This document shows, one piece after another, positions 47,707-56,602 of a stretch of 64,000 nt of DNA. A program made the position numbers and the translations under genes. Under the pieces are notes generated by a model that saw only the letters and a list, made by a program, of their open reading frames with translations, was not told the origin of the DNA and did no database searches. How positions within the stretch are numbered: the stretch's first letter is position 1; each line of letters opens with the position of its first letter. Source of the stretch: Trueperella pecoris. GTDB taxonomy: Bacteria; Actinomycetota; Actinomycetes; Actinomycetales; Actinomycetaceae. The stretch is from the NCBI RefSeq assembly GCF_014926385.1, contig NZ_CP053291.1, positions 620,001 to 684,000 on the forward strand, read 5' to 3'.

Positions 47707-48483
47707 TTAAGAGTTCATGAGCCAGGCGTAGTCGCCCTCGTCCATCCCGGGGGAGGGGATAGACCGTAGCGTGCCGACCAGACGTGTCGACTGGCGATTG
47801 AGAGTCACGAAAGTCAGCGAGCCGGAGACCACACCGCCAACGATGGGCAGCCACTTGGTGGCCTGACGAGCCATGTTGCGCCGGGCAATTTGAGCCACCA
47901 CCTTCTTATACGCCTCGCGCACGGCCCGAGCCTGGCCGAGGCGGTTGAGTGCCGAGCGCCGTCGGTCAAAAGCTGGAATCCCGAGCGCACGCGAAAACGC
48001 CAACAGGGAATCTTGAGCGCCCTTGACATCGAGCATGACGCCGAGGAACAACGCGATTTGGTGGAGATCGTCGTCGCCGTCATGGCTGTCGAGGGCAGGC
48101 CACCCGTAGGCGTAGGACACCTTTTGCATCACGCGATAGGCGTGAACATAAAACTGCGTGATGTCAGCAGGAACCGAGGCGAGAATGGCTAGTCCTCCGG
48201 GAATGCCGGTGCCAAAGGAGATGGCGCAGGCCCGCTTCGTTTCGCTGCTAATGGCCTGGGCGGCGATGGCGTCAACGACGTCGGGTCCGACGCCTGCGCG
48301 CAAGGGAGAATCAAGGAGCGCGCGCTCAATCACCTCGCGGCTTTGGCCGTGGGCAACCAGTTGGGTGCGCAGGAACTTCTCGCGATCCACGTGGGCGCCC
48401 TTCAAGCGGGTGATGCCGCGGAGGAAGGCTTTAGCGAATCTGGCCGCATTTGCTTTGCCGTCGTCTTCCATGACAGCTGTCAT
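47707..48483 (-). CDS. EcsC-family protein
   Basis: 258 residues from ATG 48483. The core contains FGTGIPGGLAILASVPADIT followed by QFYVHAYRVMQKVSYAYGWP, then HQIALFLGVMLDVKGAQDSL, the EcsC signature of a membrane-inserting helical hairpin followed by a helical bundle. A C-terminal Gly-rich hydrophobic stretch (WLPIVGGVVSGSLTFVTL) is typical. Function in actinobacteria is unknown. A different EcsC-like fragment occurs in the chimera at 20.7-22.2 kb. Confidence 0.85.
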   Translation of the reverse strand: MTAVMEDDGKANAARFAKAFLRGITRLKGAHVDREKFLRTQLVAHGQSREVIERALLDSPLRAGVGPDVVDAIAAQAISSETKRACAISFGTGIPGGLAILASVPADITQFYVHAYRVMQKVSYAYGWPALDSHDGDDDLHQIALFLGVMLDVKGAQDSLLAFSRALGIPAFDRRRSALNRLGQARAVREAYKKVVAQIARRNMARQATKWLPIVGGVVSGSLTFVTLNRQSTRLVGTLRSIPSPGMDEGDYAWLMNS

Positions 48484-48530
48484 GATCTAGCCTTTCTCCT
48501 GTCGAGGTTGCTGTAGAACCCGAGTCCTGG

Positions 48531-49037
48531 TTACACGGCAAATTGTTTCATCATGACACAGTGTCCCTCGACGACCTTCCCCGTGGGCTCATAACCCAGG
48601 CGCACGTAAAGCCGGCGTGCGCGCTCATTTTCGGGCGCGACCGAGAGTGAGATGGCCGGTGCGCCGGCGGCGCGGGCCATGTCTGCTGCCGCCTCAAGCA
48701 ACTGGGCTCCGATGTTCAGGCCGGCGTAGCGCCGCTCCACGGCGATGGCCACCTCCGGCACGCCTTCAATCACGTGGCCGAAGCCGTGCTCATCATCTGT
48801 GCCCCAGAGCAACCAGGCCCCGCCGGCGGGGACGTTGCCCTTCCAGGCGATGAGGCCGCCGTTTTCAGGCTGCCAGGTGTCAACGTAGTAGTCGACCCAC
48901 TGGTCAAAATCGTCAGGCAGGTCCCCGAACTCGTCTCCGAATGTGTCAGTCAAAAAGTTCAAACGCGCAATGTAGGTACGGTCTGACTCAGTGGTCGGCA
49001 CGAACCTCAACTCCGTGCGTGGCCCATCAATTCCCAT
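48531..49037 (-). CDS. GNAT family acetyltransferase
   Basis: Start chosen at ATG 49037, which has a GAGGGA site six bases away; GTG 49049 is possible but would overlap the upstream stop. 168 residues. EVAIAVERRYAGLNIGAQLL (motif A) and the later ARRLYVRLGYEPTGKVVEGH (motif B) define it. Follows another GNAT gene on the same strand and was probably co-transcribed. Substrate unknown. Confidence 0.8.
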   Translation of the reverse strand: MGIDGPRTELRFVPTTESDRTYIARLNFLTDTFGDEFGDLPDDFDQWVDYYVDTWQPENGGLIAWKGNVPAGGAWLLWGTDDEHGFGHVIEGVPEVAIAVERRYAGLNIGAQLLEAAADMARAAGAPAISLSVAPENERARRLYVRLGYEPTGKVVEGHCVMMKQFAV

Positions 49038-49045
49038 ATATTCCC

Positions 49046-49516
49046 TCACTCACGTACGAGCGTCGCCAGATCGGCGCCGAAACCCTCGTCAAACTCCGTT
49101 GATATCTCATTAAATCCAAGCGCTCGCCAAAAATCGATCGCGTCCCTGTTTGCCACGGCAACCTGGGCGTAGGCGGGCACGTCCGCGATCGCGTATTCCA
49201 GGAGCGCACGCCCGTAGCCGCGCCGCTTGACCCGCGGAAGCAGGTACAACCCACCCACCCGCAACGTCGCCGGGTGTCCGGGGCCCATGGCTTCGACGAG
49301 GAGGAAGCCCACGATATCCTCATCCACCGCGACCCATGTGGTCGTCGCGCCCGGGTCCGCAAGGCGGGCCTGCCACACGCCATCCATCGACGCCGTATGG
49401 CGTGCGATGGCCTCCTCCGTCAGAAGGCTACGGTAGGTGTCTTCCCAGGAAGCACGGTGAACGGCGGCGACGGCGGGGGCATCAAGGGCCGTAGCTGGGC
49501 GAATCCGAATGCTCAT
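49046..49516 (-). CDS. GNAT family acetyltransferase
   Basis: 156 residues from ATG 49516. IRPATALDAPAVAAVHRASW start, GLYLLPRVKRRGYGRALLEY with the RRGYG acetyl-CoA loop, and AIDFWRALGFNEIS. First gene of a two-GNAT unit, divergent from the nitroreductase gene. Substrate unknown. Confidence 0.85.
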   Translation of the reverse strand: MSIRIRPATALDAPAVAAVHRASWEDTYRSLLTEEAIARHTASMDGVWQARLADPGATTTWVAVDEDIVGFLLVEAMGPGHPATLRVGGLYLLPRVKRRGYGRALLEYAIADVPAYAQVAVANRDAIDFWRALGFNEISTEFDEGFGADLATLVRE

Positions 49517-49573
49517 GTCTCAAACGTATCACTACCGCCAAGCTTGAGGGGCAGAGGAATTACAGTGGAGGCC

Positions 49574-50323
49574 ATGAACGACACAATCCGCACGCAGCTT
49601 GCCCACCGCACGATCCGCGAATTCACCTCCACGCCGGTGCCTGAAGAGACCATGCAGACGCTGTTCGACGTCGCCATGCGCACCTCGACCTCGCGGGGCT
49701 TTCAACATGCGGCCATCATCCGGGTCAAGGACCATGCCAAGCGCGAACAGCTCGCCCAGATCGGCAACCAGCCCTACATCGCCCGCGCCACGGAGCTGCT
49801 TGTCGCCATCGTCGATGCCCGCCGCTCGGTGCGGATCTTGCAGGAAAAGGGGCTTGATCCGAGCCCGGCCACCGCAATGGATGTCTTCCGTGAGGGCTTC
49901 ACGGACGCGGTGCTCATGATTCAGTCGATGTCGCTGGCAGCGGAGAGCCTCGGCCTCGGGGTGGCTCACCTGGGTTCCGTCCTCAACGACTATGGTCGCC
50001 TCATTGACGTCTTGGAGTTGCCGCGTTTGACCTTTCCCGTGCTCGGCATGATCCTGGGCTATCCCGACCAGAGCCCGCAGCTCAAGCCCCGAATGGGTAA
50101 ACATCTGAGGGTCATGACCGACGTCTACCGCGAACCTGCCTCCTGGCTTGATGAGCTGGAGGAATACGACGCACGTATGCGCACCTATTACGACCTGCGC
50201 GAGGCAAATCGCCGAGTCGATGAATTCACTACCCAGATCGCGCGCAAGCTGAGCGCGCCGCCGTCGAAAAGCTTCATCGACGACGTCGAACGGCAGGGTT
50301 TCGCGGTTCACCCGGCCCCATAG
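49574..50323 (+). CDS. NfsA/FRP-like FMN nitroreductase
   Basis: ATG 49574 follows GTGGAGG; a longer frame begins inside the divergent GNAT gene and is rejected. 249 residues. LAHRTIREFTSTPVPEETMQ (R-S/T-x-R FMN loop), SRGFQHAAIIRVKDHAKREQ, AVLMIQSMSLAAESLGLGVA and LPRLTFPVLGMILGYP are in the order of NADPH-flavin nitroreductases, and SYDxR-like DARMRTYYDLREANRR ends it. Reduces nitro or quinone compounds with NAD(P)H. Stand-alone. Confidence 0.88.
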   Translation: MNDTIRTQLAHRTIREFTSTPVPEETMQTLFDVAMRTSTSRGFQHAAIIRVKDHAKREQLAQIGNQPYIARATELLVAIVDARRSVRILQEKGLDPSPATAMDVFREGFTDAVLMIQSMSLAAESLGLGVAHLGSVLNDYGRLIDVLELPRLTFPVLGMILGYPDQSPQLKPRMGKHLRVMTDVYREPASWLDELEEYDARMRTYYDLREANRRVDEFTTQIARKLSAPPSKSFIDDVERQGFAVHPAP

Positions 50324-50414
50324 AACCCGCCAATTACTCCTACCTGTCCTGTGAATTTTCTGTAAAGGTGATGGAACATCACCCCTGACGATTCACCAAT
50401 TTGAAGGAACATCG

Positions 50415-52256
50415 ATGAAGAAATCCATTTTGTCTTTCTTCACCGCAGGACTGCTCGCGCTGTGTCCCTCAGTGGCCAACGCGGCCCCGACGAGACGCCG
50501 ACCAACCAATGTCAGGGCACCAGCGCGCTGACCATCCTTGCGACGGCGGACCTCCACGGGACCACGCCCAACTACGATTACTTCACGGGCAAGCCTTTCA
50601 CCGACGACAAGGCCGATCAGAAGAACCGCACCTGTGGCCTCGGACTTCTCTCGCCGCGATCGCAGACGCTCGCCAGAGCCAAGGCAGGGAATCCGTGGTA
50701 GTCCTTGACAACGGCGAGGCCAACCAGGGCAACCCGTTGAACATCGTCTACCACGCCAACCGCACGGCTGACACCACCGACCCGATTGCATCCGTCTTCA
50801 ATTACCTCAAGTACGACGCCGTCGGGGTAGGAAACCACGAGTTCAACTACGGCCACCTCGTCAAGGATGGCAAGGCGGGCGCTCTCAACCAATATCGCCA
50901 GTCGCTCAACATGCCGATGCTCGGCACAAGCATCATCGTCAAGGACAAGGGCGCCGACGTCGTCGTGCTCTCTCACACCGGCATGGACGCGCCGGGCTAC
51001 GTGTGGAAGGCCGGCGACCTCGAAGAGAATGCTGCGACCTCCATCGCCACCCAGACGGCGGGGGCGACCTCGTCGTCGCCGCACACTCCCACGTCACGGA
51101 CAAGGTCAACACGCAACTGAAAACGCCGAGGGCAAGAACGTCCTCCTGACCCAGCCCGGCTACCACGTGTGCTTCCTTGCCGATGTCTCGGTGCCACTCA
51201 TTTTCGAGCAGGGTAAGCCCGTGGTCATCAACAACGAAACGTGTGCCACCAGTGCCACCGCGCTCTACGCCTCCGATTACCTCGGACGTGAGGACGCCGG
51301 TGTGAAGAAAACAATCGAACCGTGGCATTCGAAGGCGGTCGAGTGGGTCTGCACCGTCGTGGCAACGGCCACCGAAGACATGACCGCCGAGCGGGCCAAG
51401 TATGAAGATACCGCGATCGTCGACTTCATCAACCTCGTCCAGCAAGAGACGGTGAAGAAGGCGCTCGCGGACTCCACGTACAAGGACCTTCCCGTGCTTT
51501 CCCAAGCCTCGCCGTTCTCGTCCAAGGCCAAGTTCACCAAGGGCGACGTCACCATTGCCGACATGGCCGGGCTAAACACCTTCGACAACACGCTCTTCGT
51601 GTTGAGATGACGGGCAAGCAGATGAAGGACTACCTCGAGTGGTCGGCTCGCTTCTACGTACAGCAGCCGGAAGAGGCAAGATCGAGGACTGGTCCAAGGT
51701 GACGAACGCGCTCTACGACGGCGCCACCCGGGGCATCCCGGACTACAGCTACGACATGCTCGCTGGCGTCAATTACCACATCAACATCACCAAACCGGTA
51801 GGTGAACGTATTGAGGGGCTTTCCTATCCAGACGGTAAGCCGGTGGGCGGCGACGACCGCTTCATCCTCGCCGTGAATAACTACCGCCAGTCGGGCGGAT
51901 CGGGTTACCCGCACGTCTCGACCGCGCCGGTGGTCTACGATGCGCAGGCGGTCATTCGCGAGCAGATGATCGCCTAGGGTCAGGCCAACAAGGTCATCGA
52001 CCCGGCGAAGATCTTCACCCTCAATTGGATGGCGGGCACCTCGTCGGCGAAGGCCCCGGGCACCGCCGACCCGACACCGAAGCCAGACTCGACGCCGAAG
52101 CCGACCGGCCCTGACCAGCCGGCCACGGGCGCCACGCCTCCTCGCGGTGGCACTTTGCCCCACACAGGCGCGACGGTGATGACGATCGGCGTCGTTGGCC
52201 TGGTTCTCGTCATCGGCGGCGCTGGGGTGTTGGCGCTTCGCCGACGCAATTCCTGA
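50415..52256 (+). pseudogene. LPHTG-anchored 5'-nucleotidase/2',3'-cyclic phosphodiesterase, many lesions
   Basis: Signal peptide MKKSILSFFTAGLLALCPSV at ATG 50415. Then, across several frames: TILATADLHGTTPNYDYFTG (metal Asp/His), AVGVGNHEFNYGHLV, GDLVVAAHSHVTDKVNT, SKAKFTKGDVTIADMAGLNT then FDNTLFVL, GKQMKDYLEWSARFYV, VNYHINITKPVGERIEGLSY and ILAVNNYRQSGGSGYP. The C-terminus has GTLPHTGATVMTIGVVGLVL and RRRNS, a sortase signal. Frame changes near 50480, 50650-50690, 51060, 51115, 51600 and 51655, plus a TAG at 51975-51977. Family members release nucleosides or adenosine at the surface. Function lost. Confidence 0.85.
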
Positions 52257-52267
52257 GTCAATGTGAA

Positions 52268-52302
52268 GGGAGCAACCTTTGGGCGGGTTGCTCCCTCCTT
52301 TT
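52268..52302 (+). terminator. Intrinsic terminator after the nucleotidase pseudogene
   Basis: GGGAGCAACC and GGTTGCTCCC pair around a TTTGGGCG loop, followed by TCCTTTT. Lies just after the stop and before nadE. Confidence 0.8.
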
Positions 52303-52370
52303 CAGCGTCCATGTCTGTGCTCGGTGCCCATGTCTGACGCGCCTGGCGGGGATAGGGATAGGCTAGAGGC

Positions 52371-53195
52371 ATGTTCCATCCTTTGCAGCAACAGATCATC
52401 GAAGCGACCGGCGTGAAGCCGGTCATTGACCCGGCGCTGGAAGTCGAGCGGCGCGTTCAATTCCTGTGTGACTACATGCTCGCCACCTCCACGCGTGGGT
52501 TTGTGCTCGGTATTTCAGGCGGAGTTGACTCGACCCTGGCCGGCAGGCTGGCGCAGATGGCGGTTGATAAGCTCACCTCCGAAGGGCATGCTGCCATGTT
52601 CTACGCGGTGCGCTTGCCATACGGCGTGCAGGCCGATGAGACCGATGCGGCCGCGGCCATGGACTGGGTAGCGGGCGACCACGTTGTGACCATCAATATC
52701 AAAGACGCGACCGATGGCATGGAGCGGGCCTACGAATCGGGGATGGGTGTCGATATCTCCGACTTCAACAAGGGCAACGTCAAGGCCCGCCAGCGCATGA
52801 TCGCCCAATATGCGATAGCTGGAGATCTTGGTTTGCTGGTGATCGGGACCGATCACGCGGCCGAAAACGTCACCGGATTCTTCACCAAGTTCGGCGACGG
52901 TGGCAGCGACATCCTGCCGCTCGCGGGACTGAACAAGCGCCAAATTCGCCAGATCCTGCAGTTCTTGGGATCGCCCGAGCAGCTGTGGGCGAAGGTGCCC
53001 ACAGCCGACCTGCTCGACGGGCGGCCGCTACGCGCGGACGAAGACGAACTTGGCATTTCCTATGACGAGATTGACGACTATCTCGAAGGCAAAGAGATTT
53101 CGCCGGAAGCCGCCGTGAACCTCGAGGGTAAGTGGATGCGGGCGCGCCACAAGCGGACCACGCCCGTTGAACCGACTCACACGTGGTGGCACTGA
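52371..53195 (+). CDS. nadE: NH3-dependent NAD+ synthetase
   Basis: 274 residues, ATG 52371. ATP pyrophosphatase loop SGGVDSTLAG near residue 46, VIGTDHAAENVTGFFTKFGD with the conserved TDHAAEN, GGSDILPLAGLNKRQIRQIL, and the C-terminal KRTTPVEPTHTWW. There is no glutaminase domain, so it uses ammonia. Final step of NAD formation from deamido-NAD. With pncB at 60.5 kb this supports nicotinate salvage. Confidence 0.96.
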   Translation: MFHPLQQQIIEATGVKPVIDPALEVERRVQFLCDYMLATSTRGFVLGISGGVDSTLAGRLAQMAVDKLTSEGHAAMFYAVRLPYGVQADETDAAAAMDWVAGDHVVTINIKDATDGMERAYESGMGVDISDFNKGNVKARQRMIAQYAIAGDLGLLVIGTDHAAENVTGFFTKFGDGGSDILPLAGLNKRQIRQILQFLGSPEQLWAKVPTADLLDGRPLRADEDELGISYDEIDDYLEGKEISPEAAVNLEGKWMRARHKRTTPVEPTHTWWH

Positions 53196-53203
53196 GAGGC
53201 TGC

Positions 53204-53845
53204 CTACTCGCCGTCGTCATGCCCGCTCGGCCATAGCGCCAGCATGGCAGCGGCGAGCGGGCGCAGGTCGTTGCTCTTGGTGCGTTGGCTGTTTGCGGAG
53301 TCGCTGATGCCCAGCCGCTTGGCGGTCTCGCAATTTGTCTCCCCGCGTAAGATTCCCAGGAGCGTGGCGCATGCGCCGGGCTTGAGCTTCGTCAGGGCGG
53401 CGTCGATAAGGTGGATCGTGGGGAGCGTGGCGCGCGCTTCGTCGTCGTCAACCAAACCCGTGCGTACTCCCGCCCAACCGGGCTTACTAGCAAGCTCGTC
53501 AACCGTTTCGATAGCCTCGCGCGCGTGCCACCACGCCGATCCGTCCTGGATGCCGTCGCCTACATGCGTGATCTCGCCCGTGCCGATGCCGAAGCGAATG
53601 TCGGAGCCGTGTGCGAGCATAGTCAAACGAAGAAGATGCATGGAACGGATCGCGGACGGGAGGTCGGCAAAAACGCCTTGGATTTCATCGCCGACGGTGG
53701 GGGCGAAGGCCTCGATCGCGTCGGCTGGTAACTCGGCCAGCGCAGCCTTCAGCTTCTCATGGAGGTCGATGCGCGATGAACCTCGCGAGTGAACCAGATC
53801 ACCGATGATCGCGACTTGTTCAGGCTTTTTCTTCATTTTTGACAT
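53204..53845 (-). CDS. satD: SatD-family protein
   Basis: 213 residues. VAIIGDLVHSRGSSRIDLHE at the N-terminus, then APTVGDEIQGVFADLPSAIR and DIRFGIGTGEITHVGDGIQD with SAWWHAREAIE, the SatD order. The last part (GETNCETAKRLGISDSANSQ) reads as a helix-turn-helix. The N-terminal half recalls a nucleotide-cyclase-like fold. SatD function is not established. The ATG abuts a near-perfect palindrome, suggesting autoregulation together with the divergent membrane gene. Convergent with nadE. Confidence 0.8.
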   Translation of the reverse strand: MSKMKKKPEQVAIIGDLVHSRGSSRIDLHEKLKAALAELPADAIEAFAPTVGDEIQGVFADLPSAIRSMHLLRLTMLAHGSDIRFGIGTGEITHVGDGIQDGSAWWHAREAIETVDELASKPGWAGVRTGLVDDDEARATLPTIHLIDAALTKLKPGACATLLGILRGETNCETAKRLGISDSANSQRTKSNDLRPLAAAMLALWPSGHDDGE

Positions 53846-53864
53846 ATGAAGATAATACCTTCAT
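53846..53864. promoter_or_regulatory. Palindromic operator candidate between satD and a membrane gene
   Basis: ATGAAGATAATACCTTCAT is a near-perfect 19-bp palindrome (only one mismatched pair) directly adjoining the satD start codon and 19 nt before the divergent GTG. A/T-rich with ATGAAG/CTTCAT arms, the form of a helix-turn-helix operator. A regulator binding here would cover both translation starts. Confidence 0.55.
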
Positions 53865-53882
53865 TGAGGTAGGTGGTAAAGG

Positions 53883-54278
53883 GTGCTCGTTCGTATAGTT
53901 GTATTCGGCATCTGCGGCTTCATTGCCATGGGCGGAAACGCACTCATCAGATACATGCTCAAACGGATCGATTCCACCGCGCCACCCAGGAGCCGTCCTA
54001 CCCTGCTCACCGCACAAAAGGCGCTTCCTGGCGGCCGCTGGATCGGGGTGCTTGAACGGCACGCCACCTACGTGTGCCTCGTCGCCGGTTTTCCCGGCGG
54101 GATCGCCATGGTGCTCGCGGTTAAGGGGCTGGGGCGATACCCCGAACTCAGAAACGGCGAAAGCGCCCGCGTCGGCGAGCTCTTCATTATCGGAACATTT
54201 ATCTCCATCCTCTGGGCGGCCGCGTGGGCGGGCATTGCGGTCAGCGCCAATGCGCTGCTGGCCGAGCACCTGTCCTGA
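53883..54278 (+). CDS. Small membrane protein divergent from satD
   Basis: 131 residues from GTG 53883, with a GGTAAAGG site overlapping its start region. Three or four hydrophobic segments (residues about 3-20, 62-82, 98-122) and a basic cytoplasmic loop (IRYMLKRIDSTAPPRSRP). No recognised family. Paired satD and membrane genes across one operator suggest a linked function, by analogy with the SatD/SatE arrangement. Translation start is uncertain. Confidence 0.6.
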   Translation: MLVRIVVFGICGFIAMGGNALIRYMLKRIDSTAPPRSRPTLLTAQKALPGGRWIGVLERHATYVCLVAGFPGGIAMVLAVKGLGRYPELRNGESARVGELFIIGTFISILWAAAWAGIAVSANALLAEHLS

Positions 54279-54383
54279 TCTCGTGGTGGCGATTGCCATG
54301 TTGTGAGGCTTGAGCTATGGCCGGCCGTACGGCGTCGTTAGAATCGAAACGGCCAAAATGGGCCCTCACGTGAAAGGTTACTT

Positions 54384-55952
54384 GTGGCAGGTTTGCTCGG
54401 CGCGTCGCCGCTCATGACAGTCTTCCTCGTCGTCGCACTTGGCGGGGTACTCGGCATTATCCCCTTCGGAAAGATCCGCTTCGGTGCGGCCGCGGCCCTC
54501 TTCGTGGGCCTCTTCATCGGCAACATCGTGCCAGAGCTTGGCGCGAGTCTCGGCCTCCTGCAAAATCTGGGGCTGGCCCTCTTCGTCTACATGGTCGGCC
54601 TGTCGGCCGGGCAGACGTTCTTCACCGACCTCGCGCGGCACTACAAGTTCATGCTTGCCTCCGTGATTGCCATTATCGTCGGCGCCGTGGCCACCATCCT
54701 CGCCGCGCCACTCCTGGGCCTGAGCTCACAACTGTCCGTCGGCATCTTCGCCGGCGCCATGACGAACACTCCCGCGCTCGCCGCCGCAACCGCGGTTGCT
54801 GGATCGGCCGAACCGGGCGTCGGATATTCGCTAGGCTACCCGATGGGGGTCTTCGTCGGCATCATCATGGTGTCGTTGATCGTGTCGAGGCGTTGGGCGG
54901 GGTCCAACGATACGCCGTCGGTAGCAGGGCAGTCCCTGACCGCGGCGACCGCCGTCATCGAGCGCAACGTTTCCCTGCGTGACATCCCCGGTTACCTTGA
55001 CCAGGCAATCCGCGTGTCCTATCTTCTCCGCAATGGCAAGACCCGGGTCGTCAGCCCGGGCGAGGAGCTAGAGCCAGCCGACCAGATCGTCGTCGTTGGT
55101 ATGGAGGGAGCCGTCAATACGGCAGTCGACGCCGTCGGCTACGCCCAGCCGGAGCACCTCGCCGATGACCGCTCACGCGTCGACTTCCGATCCTTCACCG
55201 TCTCGCAGAAGGAGCTTGCCGGCTCAACCATCGCCGAACTCAACCTGCCCGGGCGATTCGGGGCCGTCCTGACCCGCATCCGCCGTGGCGACTACGAGCT
55301 ACTCGCCGGCGACTTCGAGCGTCTCGAAATCGGCGACCGCGTGATGGTGGCATACCCACGCTCTGAGCACGACGCGATCGAGAAGCTCTTCGGCAATTCC
55401 GAACGCACGGTTTCTCAGGTCGACGCCGTCGGGCTCGGCCTCGGCATGGTTCTTGGCCTCCTGCTCGGGCTTGTGGAAATCAGCCTGCCTGGCGGGACCA
55501 CCTTCAGCCTCGGCTCGGCGGCAGGTCCGCTGATCGTGGGCATGGTTCTCGGCTACCTCCAGCGCACAGGTCCACTCGTGTGGCAGCTTCCGCTCGCGGC
55601 TAACCAGACCATCCGGCAACTCGGCCTCCTGCTTTTTTTGGCCGCCGTCGGAATCGCCTCCGGCCCCGCCTTCGCTGACACTGCCTTCTCCGTGACGGGA
55701 CTGAAGGCGATAGGGGCGGGAACCGCCATCGCTGTCATTGTACTTGTGGTGACCGGAATCTTCGGGCGCGTACTCGGCGTGAGTGCGCAGCGGACCGCCG
55801 GTGTGATGGCAGGCGTGCTTGGGCAACCGGCAATCCTGTCCTACGCCACCTCCAAGGAAGCAGACGAGCGCATCGAGGCTGGTTACGCTTCGATGTTCGC
55901 CTTGGCTATGATCGTCAAAATTTTGCTCGTCTATCTCATCCTCGCGTTTTAG
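54384..55952 (+). CDS. AspT/YidE-type transporter with one RCK_C-like domain
   Basis: 522 residues, GTG 54384 after GAAAGG. Two membrane halves, each opening with a duplicated pattern: VALGGVLGIIPFGKIRFGAA then LGASLGLLQNLGLALFVYMV; and LGLGMVLGLLLGLVEISLPG then LVWQLPLAANQTIRQLGLLL. Each contains a GA-type re-entrant segment (AGAMTNTPALAAATAVAG; AGVLGQPAILSYATSKEA). The central soluble region contains a TrkA-C/RCK_C-like repeat (GEELEPADQIVVVGMEGAVN). Family includes aspartate:alanine exchangers. Substrate unknown. Confidence 0.85.
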   Translation: MAGLLGASPLMTVFLVVALGGVLGIIPFGKIRFGAAAALFVGLFIGNIVPELGASLGLLQNLGLALFVYMVGLSAGQTFFTDLARHYKFMLASVIAIIVGAVATILAAPLLGLSSQLSVGIFAGAMTNTPALAAATAVAGSAEPGVGYSLGYPMGVFVGIIMVSLIVSRRWAGSNDTPSVAGQSLTAATAVIERNVSLRDIPGYLDQAIRVSYLLRNGKTRVVSPGEELEPADQIVVVGMEGAVNTAVDAVGYAQPEHLADDRSRVDFRSFTVSQKELAGSTIAELNLPGRFGAVLTRIRRGDYELLAGDFERLEIGDRVMVAYPRSEHDAIEKLFGNSERTVSQVDAVGLGLGMVLGLLLGLVEISLPGGTTFSLGSAAGPLIVGMVLGYLQRTGPLVWQLPLAANQTIRQLGLLLFLAAVGIASGPAFADTAFSVTGLKAIGAGTAIAVIVLVVTGIFGRVLGVSAQRTAGVMAGVLGQPAILSYATSKEADERIEAGYASMFALAMIVKILLVYLILAF

Positions 55953-56149
55953 CGGATTGTGCCTGGAAACATGATCGACGGCCCGATTCGGCCGCCGATG
56001 TAGCCCTCAGGATCGTCTGTGAGTGAAAAACAGCGCCAAATTTGCTGAAATGGCTCAAATAGTTGGTGTTTTCCCTGAGAATTCGGCTAAATTTGCACCT
56101 AGCGGCTCAATACCGGGCCGAATCGTTAGAACAACTGAGAGGTAGATAT

Positions 56150-56431
56150 ATGTCCCTCAATCGCACCGAGCTTATTGCCAAGATCGCTGAAGAAGCTGGC
56201 CTGACCAAGACCGACGCTGACAAAGCCATCTCCGCCCTTCAGACTGTCCTCGTTGAAGCACTTTCCGCTGGCGACGCCGTCAAGATCACGGGCCTCATGT
56301 CCGTCGAGCGTACCGAGCGCGCAGCCCGCAAGGGACGCAACCCGCGCACTGGCGAAGAGATCGAGATTCCCGCTGGCTACGGCGTGAAGATCTCCGCTGG
56401 CTCCACCCTCAAGAAGGCTGTTGCCAAGTAA
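56150..56431 (+). CDS. hup: HU-family nucleoid DNA-binding protein
   Basis: ATG 56150 preceded by GAGAGG; the longer frame to 56063 has no site. 93 residues. MSLNRTELIAKIAEEAGLTK helix start, LMSVERTERAARKGRNPRTG (the DNA-binding arm with RKGRNPRTGE) and a short Lys-rich end. It lacks the long Lys/Ala tail found in mycobacterial and Streptomyces HupB/HupS proteins. Single gene with its own terminator. Confidence 0.95.
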   Translation: MSLNRTELIAKIAEEAGLTKTDADKAISALQTVLVEALSAGDAVKITGLMSVERTERAARKGRNPRTGEEIEIPAGYGVKISAGSTLKKAVAK

Positions 56432-56445
56432 GTGAAGCACATGGG

Positions 56446-56477
56446 GCGCCCCGGCTTGGCTGGGGCGCTTTCTTTTT
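56446..56477 (+). terminator. Intrinsic terminator after the HU gene
   Basis: GCGCCCC and GGGGCGC stem with GGCTTGGCT loop, followed by TTTCTTTTT. Confidence 0.85.
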
Positions 56478-56505
56478 GGACGGAGGGCGGCGTGAGCCTG
56501 GCTTG

Positions 56506-56602
56506 CGCTACCAGCCGTCCGTCTGTGCTACCAGCCGTCCGTCTGCGCTCGCAGCCGCCCGTCCGCGCTGTATTAAGCTGGTCCGTGCTGTATTAATCTG
56601 GC
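56506..56602. repeat. Array of five degenerate 20-nt repeats (copy B, left of IS30)
   Basis: Units of exactly 20 nt start at 56506, 56526, 56546, 56566 and 56586. The first two are CGCTACCAGCCGTCCGTCTG-like (one base apart); the third is a G/C variant. The last two have changed to the GCTGTATTAA form found at 2218-2261. The fifth is cut by the IS30 left end. No ORF spans it. Possibly slipped-strand duplication in a hairpin-rich spacer. Confidence 0.7.
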
